NCBI GenBank assembly: GCA_002069025.1
Contig: MWBK01000055.1
Span: 1 to 21,909 of the forward strand
Reading direction: 5' to 3'
Source: Bacteroidetes bacterium ADurb.Bin302
Lineage (GTDB): Bacteria; Bacteroidota; Bacteroidia; Bacteroidales; Paludibacteraceae
Length of the DNA stretch: 21,909 nucleotides
The notes under the pieces are model-generated. The model was not told the DNA's origin. It made no database searches and worked only from the letters and a program-made list of their open reading frames with translations. Shown piece by piece: positions 8,253 through 16,928 of this stretch (positions are counted from its first letter, which is position 1; every line of letters begins with the position of its first letter). A program made the translations under genes and the position numbers.

Positions 8253-9818
8253 CTAAACTTCAGCAAAAGTAGTGAAAAGTTTGCATAAATCAACTATGAT
8301 TCCGTTGGTCAGGAAAATAATTATTATACATAAATTAGAACAAACATAGCAAAATCGCCTTTTTGTAAGCATCATATAAGTGCTTAGAATTAAACCGAAT
8401 ATTGCATATACTTGCCACAATTCAATTTCAATATTTATACTGGCATACGGAAAATTGCAAATATAACTGATGCCATCTTGCATGTATTCAGCTATGTAAT
8501 TAATTACAGTTTTGATAAAACCTGATATTATTGGAATAAAACTAGTAAAGAATAAGCATATAGATAAATAGATAAGCAATGTAGAACATGGTATAGCGAT
8601 ATAATTGCTTAATAAAAAATATGTTGGAAATTGATGAAAATAGTATAATGAAATAGGAAATGTACCTAATTGAGCTGCAATTGATACACTGGTTAAAGAC
8701 CATATATTATCAAGTATTTTGTTTTTTAGTGGGATTAACTTATATATCTTTTTGTGAAATATTAGAATTGATAAAACAGCGCAATAACTTAATTGAAATC
8801 CAATATCATATAGATACATAGGCTCGTATAGCAGCATTAAAAATGCCGAAAAAAAAACCGCATTGTAAGTTGCGGATTTTTTTTGAAAAATATATGCTCC
8901 TGAGATTAGACTCAGCATTGCTGCCGAACGTACTACAGACGGTGGTAATCCGCACAGAAATGCATATATCCAAATGCATAATATTATACAAATGTGTTTA
9001 AAAATAGTGCCAATCTTGTTCTTTCCTAAAAAACTGAATATGAACGAAAAGGCTATATATATTATACCTATATGTAATCCGCTAACAGAAAGTACATGAG
9101 AGCTACCTGATTTGGCGAAGTCTTGCTTTATTTCGCTGTTTAAAGATGATGTGTCGCCAAAAGTTAAAGCTGAAATTAAACCGAAATTATTTGGATTTAT
9201 AAAGTCCTTAAATACTCCAAGTAAAGCTTTACTTGCTTTATTGGCTTTATTTTTTAGAGAAAACTTTGTGTTGATTTTCATAAGATACCACTGCGTAGAT
9301 GTTACATATGCAGTTGCATAAATTCCTTTGTTATTGAAAAAAGATAAATCAGTTTCCTTTAGTCTTACATGAGTTATTATCTTATCTCCTTCTGATAAAT
9401 TTAAAGCATTGCTGTCTTTTTGTAAAAAAAGTACAGATTTGTAGCTATTTATGGCTTTGTTTTGTAAATCAACAGTTATTAGTACGCTTCTTGGTTTTTC
9501 TGTTGGCGTTTCAATAATTGTTGCAATAAATGTTTGTTCTTCCGGAACGCTTTGAATTGCCTCTTTATGCAAAATGCATACAAGATTGCCTATACCAACA
9601 AAAACTAGGACAAATGCCATACCATGCATCCATCTAAATTTATATTCGTCTTTATTAAATACGAATCGTTTTAGTGTATATAAAACGATTGCAATAATAA
9701 AAGAAAAAAAACTTATCCCAATAATGTTAAAGTATATTCCGACTATGATACCTATAATCAGAGCAATAACAATTCGAGAAAAAGGATTTTGATGTAAGAA
9801 TAAGATGGGAGAATTCAT
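8253..9818 (-). CDS. comEC: ComEC/Rec2 family DNA-uptake channel, no beta-lactamase domain
   Basis: A polytopic inner-membrane protein of 521 residues related to the channel that takes single-stranded DNA into the cytoplasm during transformation. Two or three N-terminal membrane segments are followed by a soluble DUF4131-like domain (about 85-190), then the Competence domain starting with HVLSVSGLHIGIIY (about 240) and PPSVVRSAAMLSL, and several more membrane helices to about residue 500. The metallo-beta-lactamase domain that ends many ComEC proteins is missing; the next gene starts 11 bases on, so this looks like the native end. The coding strand contains adjacent A8 and T9 homopolymers around 8849-8884. 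Rpe lies 5 bases upstream. Confidence 0.9.
   Translation of the reverse strand: MNSPILFLHQNPFSRIVIALIIGIIVGIYFNIIGISFFSFIIAIVLYTLKRFVFNKDEYKFRWMHGMAFVLVFVGIGNLVCILHKEAIQSVPEEQTFIATIIETPTEKPRSVLITVDLQNKAINSYKSVLFLQKDSNALNLSEGDKIITHVRLKETDLSFFNNKGIYATAYVTSTQWYLMKINTKFSLKNKANKASKALLGVFKDFINPNNFGLISALTFGDTSSLNSEIKQDFAKSGSSHVLSVSGLHIGIIYIAFSFIFSFLGKNKIGTIFKHICIILCIWIYAFLCGLPPSVVRSAAMLSLISGAYIFQKKSATYNAVFFSAFLMLLYEPMYLYDIGFQLSYCAVLSILIFHKKIYKLIPLKNKILDNIWSLTSVSIAAQLGTFPISLYYFHQFPTYFLLSNYIAIPCSTLLIYLSICLFFTSFIPIISGFIKTVINYIAEYMQDGISYICNFPYASINIEIELWQVYAIFGLILSTYMMLTKRRFCYVCSNLCIIIIFLTNGIIVDLCKLFTTFAEV
8849..8884. repeat. Terminator-like palindrome with homopolymers inside comEC
   Basis: On the plus strand there are nine A (8849-8857), CCGCA (8858-8862), an 8-base loop, TGCGG (8871-8875), one A, then eight T (8877-8884). 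The A and T runs can extend the stem. On the minus (coding) strand the hairpin is followed by nine T, the form of an intrinsic terminator, but within an open reading frame. Confidence 0.6.
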
Positions 9819-9823
9819 TTATG

Positions 9824-10471
9824 TTATAGTGCTTTTAATTGTTTGATAGTTTCTATTGGATCTTCCGATTTAAATATGAAATTTCCTGCTACCAAAGCAT
9901 CGGCACCACATTCTTTTAACTTTTTACCTGTATCTAAATTAACACCACCATCAATCTCAATAATTGTATTAGTATTCTTTTTAAGAATCAGTTCCTTAAG
10001 AGCTTGAGTTTTCTTTAAAGTATTTGGAATGAATGCTTGACCACCATATCCGGGATTTACAGACATTAATAGGACCATATCCAAGTCGCCAATAACATCT
10101 TCAAGCAGAGATACGGGGGTATGAGGGTTTAATGTTACAGCAGCCTTAGCTCCGGTAGCTTTTATTTTTTGTATTGTTCTATGTAAATGCGTACAAGCTT
10201 CGTAATGTACGTTAATTATTGAAGCACCAAATTTTGCAAATTCGTTTATAAATTTATCCGGCTCAACAATCATTAAATGAACATCCATAGGTTTCTCACA
10301 TTTGTCTTTTATGGATTGTAATATAGGAAAACCGAAGGAAATATTCGGCACAAATACGCCATCCATGATATCTAGGTGTAACCAATCTGCATCACTACGA
10401 TTAATCATGCGTATATCTGATTCCAAGTTAGAGAAATCAGCAGATAATAAAGAAGGTGCGATAATGTTCAT
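9824..10471 (-). CDS. rpe: Ribulose-phosphate 3-epimerase
   Basis: Interconverts ribulose 5-phosphate and xylulose 5-phosphate in the pentose phosphate pathway. The 215-residue TIM barrel is complete. Seen are IAPSLLSADF at the start, the metal ligands H32 and D34 in LHLDIMDGVFVPN, H65 in DVHLMI, and D174 in EIDGGVN, plus the phosphate-binding MSVNPGYGGQAF and VAGNFIF. The ATG at 10471 immediately precedes the canonical N terminus. The minus-strand sequence TATCTTTG (10483-10490) is a perfect -7 hexanucleotide-type match just upstream, but no good -33 partner is present. It is the first large gene of the operon leading to thrC; a 51-codon gene lies 48 bases upstream. Confidence 0.97.
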   Translation of the reverse strand: MNIIAPSLLSADFSNLESDIRMINRSDADWLHLDIMDGVFVPNISFGFPILQSIKDKCEKPMDVHLMIVEPDKFINEFAKFGASIINVHYEACTHLHRTIQKIKATGAKAAVTLNPHTPVSLLEDVIGDLDMVLLMSVNPGYGGQAFIPNTLKKTQALKELILKKNTNTIIEIDGGVNLDTGKKLKECGADALVAGNFIFKSEDPIETIKQLKAL

Positions 10472-10482
10472 AGTTTTTTTTG

Positions 10483-10490
10483 CAAAGATA
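10483..10490 (-). promoter_or_regulatory. Possible -7 element before rpe
   Basis: Minus-strand TATCTTTG fits the Bacteroidetes -7 consensus TAnnTTTG exactly. The expected TTTG about 19 bases further upstream is absent, and the implied leader would be only a few bases long, so this is weak evidence. Confidence 0.3.
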
Positions 10491-10519
10491 ATTAATTTAT
10501 TCCTTTAATCTTTGCTATT

Positions 10520-10675
10520 TTAATTACCACCTTTTGATGTTTGAGCTTGGTAACATGCTGCAAAAACCAACAATTTGTTTATTGTGCTTTGTTTTGGCTC
10601 TAAAAGAGCTTCTTTTGTGTTTGTTTTATTACCTTGATATGGTAAATAAATAGGAGTAAATAATTTCATAGGCAT
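10520..10675 (-). CDS. Small 51-residue protein, unrecognised function
   Basis: A complete 51-codon reading frame (ATG at 10675, stop TAA at 10520-10522), with a second in-frame ATG two codons on. The protein has an N-terminal part KLFTPIYLPYQGN, then EALLEPKQSTINKLLVFAACYQ, and a short polar tail. The pattern of a glutamate-proline-lysine stretch, then Ser/Thr-hydrophobic helix ending in A-x-x-Y, resembles tiny conserved proteins often seen in Bacteroides-like genomes, recalled from memory and without known function. It lies alone between the sigma-factor terminator and rpe, on the same strand as rpe, so it may be the first gene of that operon. No clear promoter could be picked out upstream. 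Confidence 0.55.
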   Translation of the reverse strand: MPMKLFTPIYLPYQGNKTNTKEALLEPKQSTINKLLVFAACYQAQTSKGGN

Positions 10676-10765
10676 TATTGATATTTATATAAAGAACGTC
10701 AACACTTTAATATTATTGTATGCTTTTCATGTTTTTTTGAGAAAAAATAAAATAAAATGAATGAT

Positions 10766-10807
10766 ACAAAAAGAGAGCGCCGGATTAACTTGTAATCTGA
10801 CGCTCTT
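10766..10807 (-). terminator. Intrinsic terminator of the ECF sigma gene
   Basis: On the minus strand GAGCGTCAGATTA, loop CAAGT, TAATCCGGCGCTC forms a 13-bp stem with one G-T pair and one mismatch, followed by CTTTTTG. It begins about 22 bases after the sigma-factor stop at 10829. The plus strand has no T run after the hairpin. Confidence 0.85.
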
Positions 10808-10828
10808 AACAACAAATTGATTATTGTT

Positions 10829-11419
10829 TTATAGTGAAAATGATAGATTTTTTTCTTGTGCAGTTTTGCGCATATTGAGTAGGGCGTAGCGCATACGTCC
10901 GAGTGATGTATTAATACTTACTCCGCTCTTTTCAGAGATTTCTTTAAAACTCATATTTTTAAAAAAACGCATTATTATAATTTCGCGTTGTAATTTTGGA
11001 AGAGTTTCAATTAAAGCATGTATTTCTTTAATTGTTTGATTTTTAATGAAATTATCCTCGATATTCTTGTCAGACAGACTAGCATTATTAAACAAGCTGT
11101 AGTCTTCATTATCAGCCAAAACAGTATTACTACTCTTAATAAGGCGCAAATGATCTATTACCAAATTATGAGCAATTCGCATAACCCAGAATCTAAACTT
11201 GCCATTTTCCGTATAATTGTCTTGACGAATACAAGTAATAACTTTGATAAAAGTTTCTTGGAAGATATCATCGCTTATGTCGTGATCTTTGACATAAGAG
11301 TAGATATGGGTGTAAATGAGATTTTTGTAACGAAGTAGCAAAAACTCGAAAGCTCTATTATTACCCGATGCATACAATTTTACTAATTGTTCATCGGACA
11401 TTTTTTCTAGTTTGTCCAT
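10829..11419 (-). CDS. ECF-type RNA polymerase sigma factor
   Basis: A 196-residue sigma-70 family protein with only regions 2 and 4. Region 2 spans roughly 22-95, with YKNLIYTHIYSYVKDHDISDDIFQETFIKV and then GKFRFWVMRIAHNLVIDHLR, the -10 recognition and core-binding parts. Region 4 spans about 135-185, with LPKLQREIIIMRFFKNMSF and the helix-turn-helix KEISEKSGVSINTSLGRMRYAL. The linker between them is acidic and polar. No anti-sigma gene is adjacent: a terminator follows it and the acyl-CoA synthetase gene precedes it on the same strand behind a separate terminator. It has its own promoter-like sequence at 11498-11528. Its regulon cannot be told from the sequence. Confidence 0.93.
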   Translation of the reverse strand: MDKLEKMSDEQLVKLYASGNNRAFEFLLLRYKNLIYTHIYSYVKDHDISDDIFQETFIKVITCIRQDNYTENGKFRFWVMRIAHNLVIDHLRLIKSSNTVLADNEDYSLFNNASLSDKNIEDNFIKNQTIKEIHALIETLPKLQREIIIMRFFKNMSFKEISEKSGVSINTSLGRMRYALLNMRKTAQEKNLSFSL

Positions 11420-11497
11420 AACTTTACCGATAAAGGTTTATCTATTAAGTAAAGTGTCTGACTATAGGCTTTCGGTTTATTTGTTATAATTATTAAG

Positions 11498-11528
11498 CAA
11501 AGTAAAAAAATAATTCAGAATTGGCAAA
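11498..11528 (-). promoter_or_regulatory. Bacteroidetes-type promoter of the sigma-factor gene
   Basis: Minus strand reads TTTG (11525-11528), 19 bases, then TTACTTTG (11498-11505), which differs by one base from TAnnTTTG. It would give a leader of about 70 bases before the ATG at 11419. Confidence 0.55.
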
Positions 11529-11577
11529 ATAAACCTATTCTTTTAACAGCAAAACCTATTATATTTTATCTTAAATG

Positions 11578-11617
11578 TTAAAAAATAGGCAAATAAATCA
11601 TATTTACTTGCCTATTT
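11578..11617 (-). terminator. Terminator of the ATP synthase-acyl-CoA synthetase operon
   Basis: A 16-bp inverted repeat with one position not complementary on the plus strand but G-T paired in the minus transcript (11583-11598 with 11602-11617, short CAT loop), followed on the minus strand by a T run at 11580-11585. It begins about 24 bases after the acyl-CoA synthetase stop. Confidence 0.87.
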
Positions 11618-11640
11618 CAATGTCTATATTTTAAAATGTA

Positions 11641-13404
11641 TTATTCAAACATTTTATCGATAAGTTCTTTGTATTTTTCAATTGCATGGTTACGCTTAAC
11701 TTTTAGCGTAGGAGTTAATAAACCATTTTGTATGGTCCACTCATCAGCAACCAATTCAAATCTCTTAATCTTCTCTGTTTCACCAAAGAAACTATTGTAT
11801 TTGTTGATTTCTTCTTTGAAACGGCTTTTTATTTTTGGATCTTTAATGATTTCTTCATTGTTTGTGTATAGCACTTTGTGTAGACGGCACCATGATTTCA
11901 AAAATGCAAAATCAGGAACAATTAGAGCTGCCGCAAATTTTTGATTTTCACCTACAACCATTACGCAATCAAAAAATGGAGATTGCGAGAATTTTTCTTC
12001 AATTATAAATGGATTAATGTATTTACCCATTGATGTTTTAAAAATACTCTTCAATCTGCCGGTTATAATTAATAGTCCGTGCTCGTTAAAACGACCTGTA
12101 TCGCCTGTATGTAACCATCCGTCTTTATCAATCATTTCTGCAGTTAATTCAGGAGCTTTATAGTAGCCTTTCATAACATTGTGTCCGCGGCATTGTATTT
12201 CGTTGGTTTCCTTGTCAATACGAACTTCAACACCTTTTAATGGTAAGCCTACAGTACCTGCAGCACGACAATATTTACCACGAGTACTAACAGCTATTAC
12301 AGGAGATGTTTCTGTCAAACCATATCCCTCAAATACAGGCATTCCTATTGCTGAGAAAAATGCAGCAATACGTGGTTGAATTGCAGCACCACCTGAAACT
12401 ACAATGTCAAAATTTCCACCAATAGCTTCTCTCCATTTGCTGTATATAAGTTTATCTGCTATACGCCATTGACTTTCATAAAAAGCACTGCGATTATCTA
12501 TTTTATATTCGAATGCAAGATTTAAAGCCCAAAAATAAATTTGTCTTTTACCGAATGGTAATTTTTTGCCTGCAGAATATATCTTGTCGTAAATTTTTTC
12601 GAGTAAACGAGGTACACAGGTCATCATGGTAGGATTTACTTCCTTTATATTCTCGGCAATTGTACCTATACTTTCAGCATAGTAAATAGACATCCCTAAA
12701 TATTGATACATGTATACCATCATTTTTTCGTATGCGTGGCATAATGGTAAGAAACTGAATGCTTTATCACTCCATTTAGCAGGAGTGTCTTTCACTCCCA
12801 TTACTTGCATTACTATGTTGTTATGTGAAAGCATAACACCTTTTGGCATACCTGTTGTACCTGATGTATATATCATACAAGCGACATCCTCAGGTAGTAT
12901 TGTGCCTTTAATCATTTCAATTTGTTCAAGATTAAGGTTACTTTTCCCTAAATCAATTAATTGAGCAAAATATTGATGTCTGCCGCGGTCAATAAATGTG
13001 TAAATACCTTTTAGTGTTGGAACTGTTGGTAAAATACTTTCTATTTTACGTAATAAATCTTCGCCTTCCGAAAATACGTATTTTATTTCGGCATGATTTA
13101 AAATATAATTATAGTCAGATGCACTGATAGTTGGATATATAGGCACAGGTATTGCACCTATTTGCATGATTCCCATATCCAATATATTGTATTCAGGACG
13201 ATTAGAACTGATAATTGCTATTTTATCACCCTTTTTTACACCAAGTTTTAATAAGCCTGCACTTACATAGTTGGCTTGATTAATGTAATCGTCCAAACTA
13301 TATTTTTTCCATTCGCCATTTCTTTTGTATGCTAATGCAACATCTTGATTTGGTTTAATTTCTTTGTAATGTGACAGAAGATCAAATAGTCTGGTTACTT
13401 CCAT
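11641..13404 (-). CDS. Long-chain fatty acid-CoA ligase (AMP-dependent synthetase)
   Basis: Activates fatty acids through an acyl-adenylate to acyl-CoA. The 587-residue protein has the adenylate-forming motifs in order: P-loop YTSGTTGMPKG at 179-189, FLPLCHAYEKM, the A5-type GYGLTETSP, the A7-type LHTGDTGRF, and GRLKSIFKTSMGKYINP with the C-terminal subdomain. This set fits the bacterial FadD/AMP-forming long-chain synthetase branch rather than acetyl-CoA synthetase, which is longer. The start ATG lies 18 bases after the atpG stop with no terminator between, so it appears to be the tail of the ATP synthase operon. Substrate chain length cannot be judged from the sequence. Confidence 0.92.
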   Translation of the reverse strand: MEVTRLFDLLSHYKEIKPNQDVALAYKRNGEWKKYSLDDYINQANYVSAGLLKLGVKKGDKIAIISSNRPEYNILDMGIMQIGAIPVPIYPTISASDYNYILNHAEIKYVFSEGEDLLRKIESILPTVPTLKGIYTFIDRGRHQYFAQLIDLGKSNLNLEQIEMIKGTILPEDVACMIYTSGTTGMPKGVMLSHNNIVMQVMGVKDTPAKWSDKAFSFLPLCHAYEKMMVYMYQYLGMSIYYAESIGTIAENIKEVNPTMMTCVPRLLEKIYDKIYSAGKKLPFGKRQIYFWALNLAFEYKIDNRSAFYESQWRIADKLIYSKWREAIGGNFDIVVSGGAAIQPRIAAFFSAIGMPVFEGYGLTETSPVIAVSTRGKYCRAAGTVGLPLKGVEVRIDKETNEIQCRGHNVMKGYYKAPELTAEMIDKDGWLHTGDTGRFNEHGLLIITGRLKSIFKTSMGKYINPFIIEEKFSQSPFFDCVMVVGENQKFAAALIVPDFAFLKSWCRLHKVLYTNNEEIIKDPKIKSRFKEEINKYNSFFGETEKIKRFELVADEWTIQNGLLTPTLKVKRNHAIEKYKELIDKMFE

Positions 13405-13422
13405 GTTTATAAAATTTTAGGA

Positions 13423-14295
13423 TTATTTACGCAAAGCTTCAGAACCGCCTACAATATCAATAAGTTCAGTTGTGATAACTTCTTGTCTTGCTCTGTTGTA
13501 TAATTGTTTAATAGTGCCAATCATTTTTTCCGCATTTTCTGATGCAATTTGCATTGCTGTTGTTCTTGCTCCATGCTCGGCTGTTGAAGAATCGAGTATG
13601 GTTGCGTATAAGCGCATACGAACAACAATTGGTACTAAGTCATTAATAAATGTGTTTCTGTCAGGTTCAACAAAGTACAAAGTATTGGTATTTGTATTTT
13701 TGTCAGTTTGTGTTGACAAAGGTAAGAAAATTTCTCTACTAGGTATTTGAACTCCTGCGTTCTTATAATGATTATAAAGTAACTCAACACGATCAATTTT
13801 TCCGGATAAGAACAAATCGGCTAATTTAATAGCTATGTCAGATGACAATTCGTAATTGGGCTTGTCTGCTGCATGTAAAAAATCAGTACAGATTTCCACA
13901 TTCAAGCGTTTTGCATAATCAGCTATTTTTTTGCCGATAGGGTATACCACAATATCTATTCCTTTGTTTTTATACTCAGATAAAGCCTCATTCAACAAAC
14001 GAGCTGTATTTGTGTTGAACGTTCCACATAGTCCTGTGTTAGATGAAATAGCTACTAGTGCAACTTTCTTGATTTCTCTTGATTGTGCTAATGGTATATT
14101 TAATTCTTCTTTTTCGATAGAACCAATATATTGAGCTAATACTTCAGTAAGTTTGTCTTTATACGGCAGAAATTGTAAGGTCATATCTTCAGTTTTACGC
14201 AATTTCGCAGCAGATACCATTTTCATGGCTGATGTGATTTTACGTGTTGATGATACCGAATTGATACGTGCCCTTATTTCCTTTAGTGATGCCAT
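13423..14295 (-). CDS. atpG: ATP synthase F1 gamma subunit
   Basis: Central rotor shaft of F1. The 290-residue protein begins MASLKEIRARINSVSSTRKITSAMKMVSAAKL, the conserved N-terminal helix that lines the alpha3beta3 core, and ends with the matching C-terminal helix NRARQEVITTELIDIVGGSEAL. The middle Rossmann-like part includes ISSNTGLCGTFN. Length is slightly above E. coli gamma. It starts 5 bases after the atpA stop and precedes the acyl-CoA synthetase by 18 bases, within the operon. Confidence 0.97.
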   Translation of the reverse strand: MASLKEIRARINSVSSTRKITSAMKMVSAAKLRKTEDMTLQFLPYKDKLTEVLAQYIGSIEKEELNIPLAQSREIKKVALVAISSNTGLCGTFNTNTARLLNEALSEYKNKGIDIVVYPIGKKIADYAKRLNVEICTDFLHAADKPNYELSSDIAIKLADLFLSGKIDRVELLYNHYKNAGVQIPSREIFLPLSTQTDKNTNTNTLYFVEPDRNTFINDLVPIVVRMRLYATILDSSTAEHGARTTAMQIASENAEKMIGTIKQLYNRARQEVITTELIDIVGGSEALRK

Positions 14296-14300
14296 ATCTA

Positions 14301-15881
14301 TTATTTAAATTGTTCTGCCAAACTTAATGCTTCTTGTTTTAATATTGCTTTCATCTCATCGTCAATGATACCTTTTTTGAGTTGTTCCATAATATCTTTT
14401 TTATGTTTTACGGACAATAACTCCAAGAAACTCTTCTCAAAATCGGCAACTTTATTTTCCGGAACGTTTCTAAGCAAACCATTTGTTCCGCAGAAGATGA
14501 TTGCAACTTGTTCTTCTACCGATAGTGGCGAATACTGATGTTGTTTAAGTATTTCAACATTCTTCGCACCTTTATCAAGGACTGTTTGTGTTGCAGCATC
14601 AATTTCAGCACCAAATTTCGAAAAAGCTTCCAATTCACGGAATTGAGCTTGATCAAGTTTAAGTGTACCCGCAACTTTCTTCATTGATTTAATCTGTGCA
14701 TTACCACCAACACGCGATACTGATATACCTACGTTAATTGCAGGACGAATACCTGCATTAAACAAGTTTGATTCAAGGAATATCTGGCCATCAGTAATAG
14801 AAATTACGTTTGTCGGGATATATGCAGAAACGTCGCCGGCTTGTGTTTCAATAATTGGTAAAGCTGTAATAGAACCGCCTCCCTTAACAATATCTTTAAT
14901 AGATTCAGGTATATCATTCATTCTGCGAGCTACATTATCATTATTGATAATTTTAGCAGCACGTTCCAGTAGACGTGAATGTAGGTAGAAAATATCACCC
15001 GGATATGCTTCACGGCCCGGTGGACGACGCAAAATCAATGACACTTCACGATATGCTACAGCTTGTTTTGACAAGTCATCATATATGATTAAAACATTTC
15101 TACCGGTATCTCTGAAATATTCGGCAATTGCAACGCCCGCATAAGGAGCATAAAATTGCATTGCAGCAGGGTCGGAGGCTGTTGCTGATACAATAATTGT
15201 ATAAGCCATTGCATCATACTTTTCTAGTGTTTGCACTAGATTAGCTATTGTAGAACCTTTTTGTCCTATGCCTACATAAATACAATAAATAGGATTACCA
15301 TCTTTGTAATTTTGTTTTTGATTAATGATGGTATCAATTGCAATTGCAGTTTTTCCTGTTTGTCTATCACCAATAATAAGTTCGCGTTGACCACGACCTA
15401 TTGGAATCATAGCATCAATAGCCTTTAAACCGGTTTGTAATGGTTCATTTACCGGCTGACGAAAAATAACTCCCGGAGCTTTTCTCTCCAAAGGCATTTC
15501 GTATGATTTTCCTACGATATCTCCTTTACCATCAATTGGTTGGCCCAAAGTATTAATAACACGTCCAAGCATACCTTCTGATGCCATGATTGATGCTATT
15601 CGTTTTGTACGTTTTACGGTAAAGCCTTCTTTTATATCTTGTGTTGCGCCCAATAAAACAACACCCACATTGTCTTCTTCCAAATTTTGAACGATGCCCA
15701 TTGTGCCGTTTTCAAATTCAACCAACTCGTTGGCTTGTACTTGATTAAGCCCAAATATTCTGGCAACACCGTCGCTTACTTGAAGCACTCTTCCTATTTC
15801 TTCGAAAGTGAGTTTGTTTTTAAACCCTTCGAGTTCCATTTGTAGAACACTCGATATTTCGCTTGGTTTAATGTCCGGCAT
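14301..15881 (-). CDS. atpA: ATP synthase F1 alpha subunit
   Basis: Non-catalytic nucleotide-binding subunit of the F1 hexamer. The 526 residues include the N-terminal [14 protein letters not shown] helix that binds delta, the beta-barrel domain, the P-loop [15 protein letters not shown] (Walker A at 171-178), the VGIGQKGST segment, the [15 protein letters not shown]alker B region, the [11 protein letters not shown] stretch carrying the arginine finger, and a helical C-terminal domain. The start at 15881 lies inside the end of atpH: the two reading frames overlap by 14 bases. This start is kept because the resulting N terminus has the family's delta-binding sequence. Confidence 0.98.
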   Translation of the reverse strand: MPDIKPSEISSVLQMELEGFKNKLTFEEIGRVLQVSDGVARIFGLNQVQANELVEFENGTMGIVQNLEEDNVGVVLLGATQDIKEGFTVKRTKRIASIMASEGMLGRVINTLGQPIDGKGDIVGKSYEMPLERKAPGVIFRQPVNEPLQTGLKAIDAMIPIGRGQRELIIGDRQTGKTAIAIDTIINQKQNYKDGNPIYCIYVGIGQKGSTIANLVQTLEKYDAMAYTIIVSATASDPAAMQFYAPYAGVAIAEYFRDTGRNVLIIYDDLSKQAVAYREVSLILRRPPGREAYPGDIFYLHSRLLERAAKIINNDNVARRMNDIPESIKDIVKGGGSITALPIIETQAGDVSAYIPTNVISITDGQIFLESNLFNAGIRPAINVGISVSRVGGNAQIKSMKKVAGTLKLDQAQFRELEAFSKFGAEIDAATQTVLDKGAKNVEILKQHQYSPLSVEEQVAIIFCGTNGLLRNVPENKVADFEKSFLELLSVKHKKDIMEQLKKGIIDDEMKAILKQEALSLAEQFK

Positions 15882-16404
15882 ATTTGTAAAGTTTTGATAA
15901 TTGTCCTTTTATACTGGCATCCATTCGATTATCCTCAATATCTAAGATAAAACCACCGATGATGCTAGAGTCGGTTTTTGTACGTAATTCTACGGTAGCA
16001 TTACGCAACTTTGAAATATATGAAGTTATTGCACTTGCTGTTTCTTTTGGTATTTCAACCGCAGTTGTAACCGTACTCAGAACAATACGTTTTTCTTCAT
16101 GATACAAACGTTCGTACATAAGTCCGATAAATGGCATATAATCTTCACGTTTTTTCTGAATAATGAATTTTATAAACAATAAAGTTTCCGCATTTGCATC
16201 TTTACCAACTGCTGTAGTTAAAAGTTTCATTTTATCTTCATCAGTTATAGTAGGACTGCTAATAGCATGTTTTAGCTCCGGAAAATCAGAAAAAGCTTTG
16301 TTCAACAGGCAAATATCAATATATACCTTGTCTTCAGAATGCTTTTCTTTGGCACTATATAGTAATGCTCTTGCATATCGTGTGGATATTTTACCGTTGT
16401 TCAT
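15868..16404 (-). CDS. atpH: ATP synthase F1 delta subunit
   Basis: Links the top of F1 to the peripheral stalk b subunit. The 178 residues have the normal size and the family's C-terminal signature [23 protein letters not shown], together with the N-terminal helical [10 protein letters not shown] segment. Sequence is otherwise variable, as usual for delta. It starts 3 bases after the atpF stop and overlaps atpA by 14 bases at its end, supporting translational coupling of stator and alpha. Confidence 0.95.
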   Translation of the reverse strand: MNNGKISTRYARALLYSAKEKHSEDKVYIDICLLNKAFSDFPELKHAISSPTITDEDKMKLLTTAVGKDANAETLLFIKFIIQKKREDYMPFIGLMYERLYHEEKRIVLSTVTTAVEIPKETASAITSYISKLRNATVELRTKTDSSIIGGFILDIEDNRMDASIKGQLSKLYKYAGH

Positions 16405-16407
16405 GGT

Positions 16408-16914
16408 TTAAGAGGCTTTTATATCATCAGCAGATTCTTTTAACAAGCGATTAATATACTGACTTTGAGCTTGTTTGTCTTCTAATTCCTTTTTAAGAAT
16501 TTTTTCTGCAATACTAATTGTTAAACCTGCAATTTCTTTTCTGATTTCTAATATGGCATGTTCTTTGTCTAAACGTATTCTATCATGTGCATTTTCGATA
16601 ATTTTTTCGGCTTCAATTTTAGCTTGTTCTTTTGCTTCAGCAACCATTTTATCGTTTAATGCCTTTGTTTCTTTTACCATACGAAGTTGTTCTGCTTGTG
16701 CATCGGCAATAATTTGTTTACCTTTTTGCTCCAAGCCGGACAATGTTTGTATCGCTTCGTTGGCTTTTACCAAAGAATCAGAAATATATTCCTGACGTTG
16801 TTGTATAGATTTAAGTATGCTTGGCCATGCAAATTTTGCTAATACAAAAAATACAATGGAGAAAGCTAACAACATCCATATTACTAAACCGGATTCTGGA
16901 AGGAATAAATTCAT
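16408..16914 (-). CDS. atpF: ATP synthase Fo b subunit
   Basis: Peripheral-stalk subunit. The 168-residue protein has one N-terminal membrane helix (about residues 9-28, VIWMLLAFSIVFFVLAKFAW) followed by a long, highly charged coiled-coil helix to the C terminus, the classic single-b layout. Only one b gene is present, so the stalk is probably a b2 homodimer rather than a b/b' pair. It is preceded by a 66-base spacer containing a strong hairpin after atpE, and followed by atpH after 3 bases. Confidence 0.96.
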   Translation of the reverse strand: MNLFLPESGLVIWMLLAFSIVFFVLAKFAWPSILKSIQQRQEYISDSLVKANEAIQTLSGLEQKGKQIIADAQAEQLRMVKETKALNDKMVAEAKEQAKIEAEKIIENAHDRIRLDKEHAILEIRKEIAGLTISIAEKILKKELEDKQAQSQYINRLLKESADDIKAS

Positions 16915-16928
16915 GTTATGGTTTTTTT

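Noticed and set aside
8253..9818. comEC considered as a frameshifted pseudogene because it lacks the lactamase domain
   Set aside because: The next gene begins 11 bases later, leaving no room for a lost domain, and all expected membrane motifs are intact.
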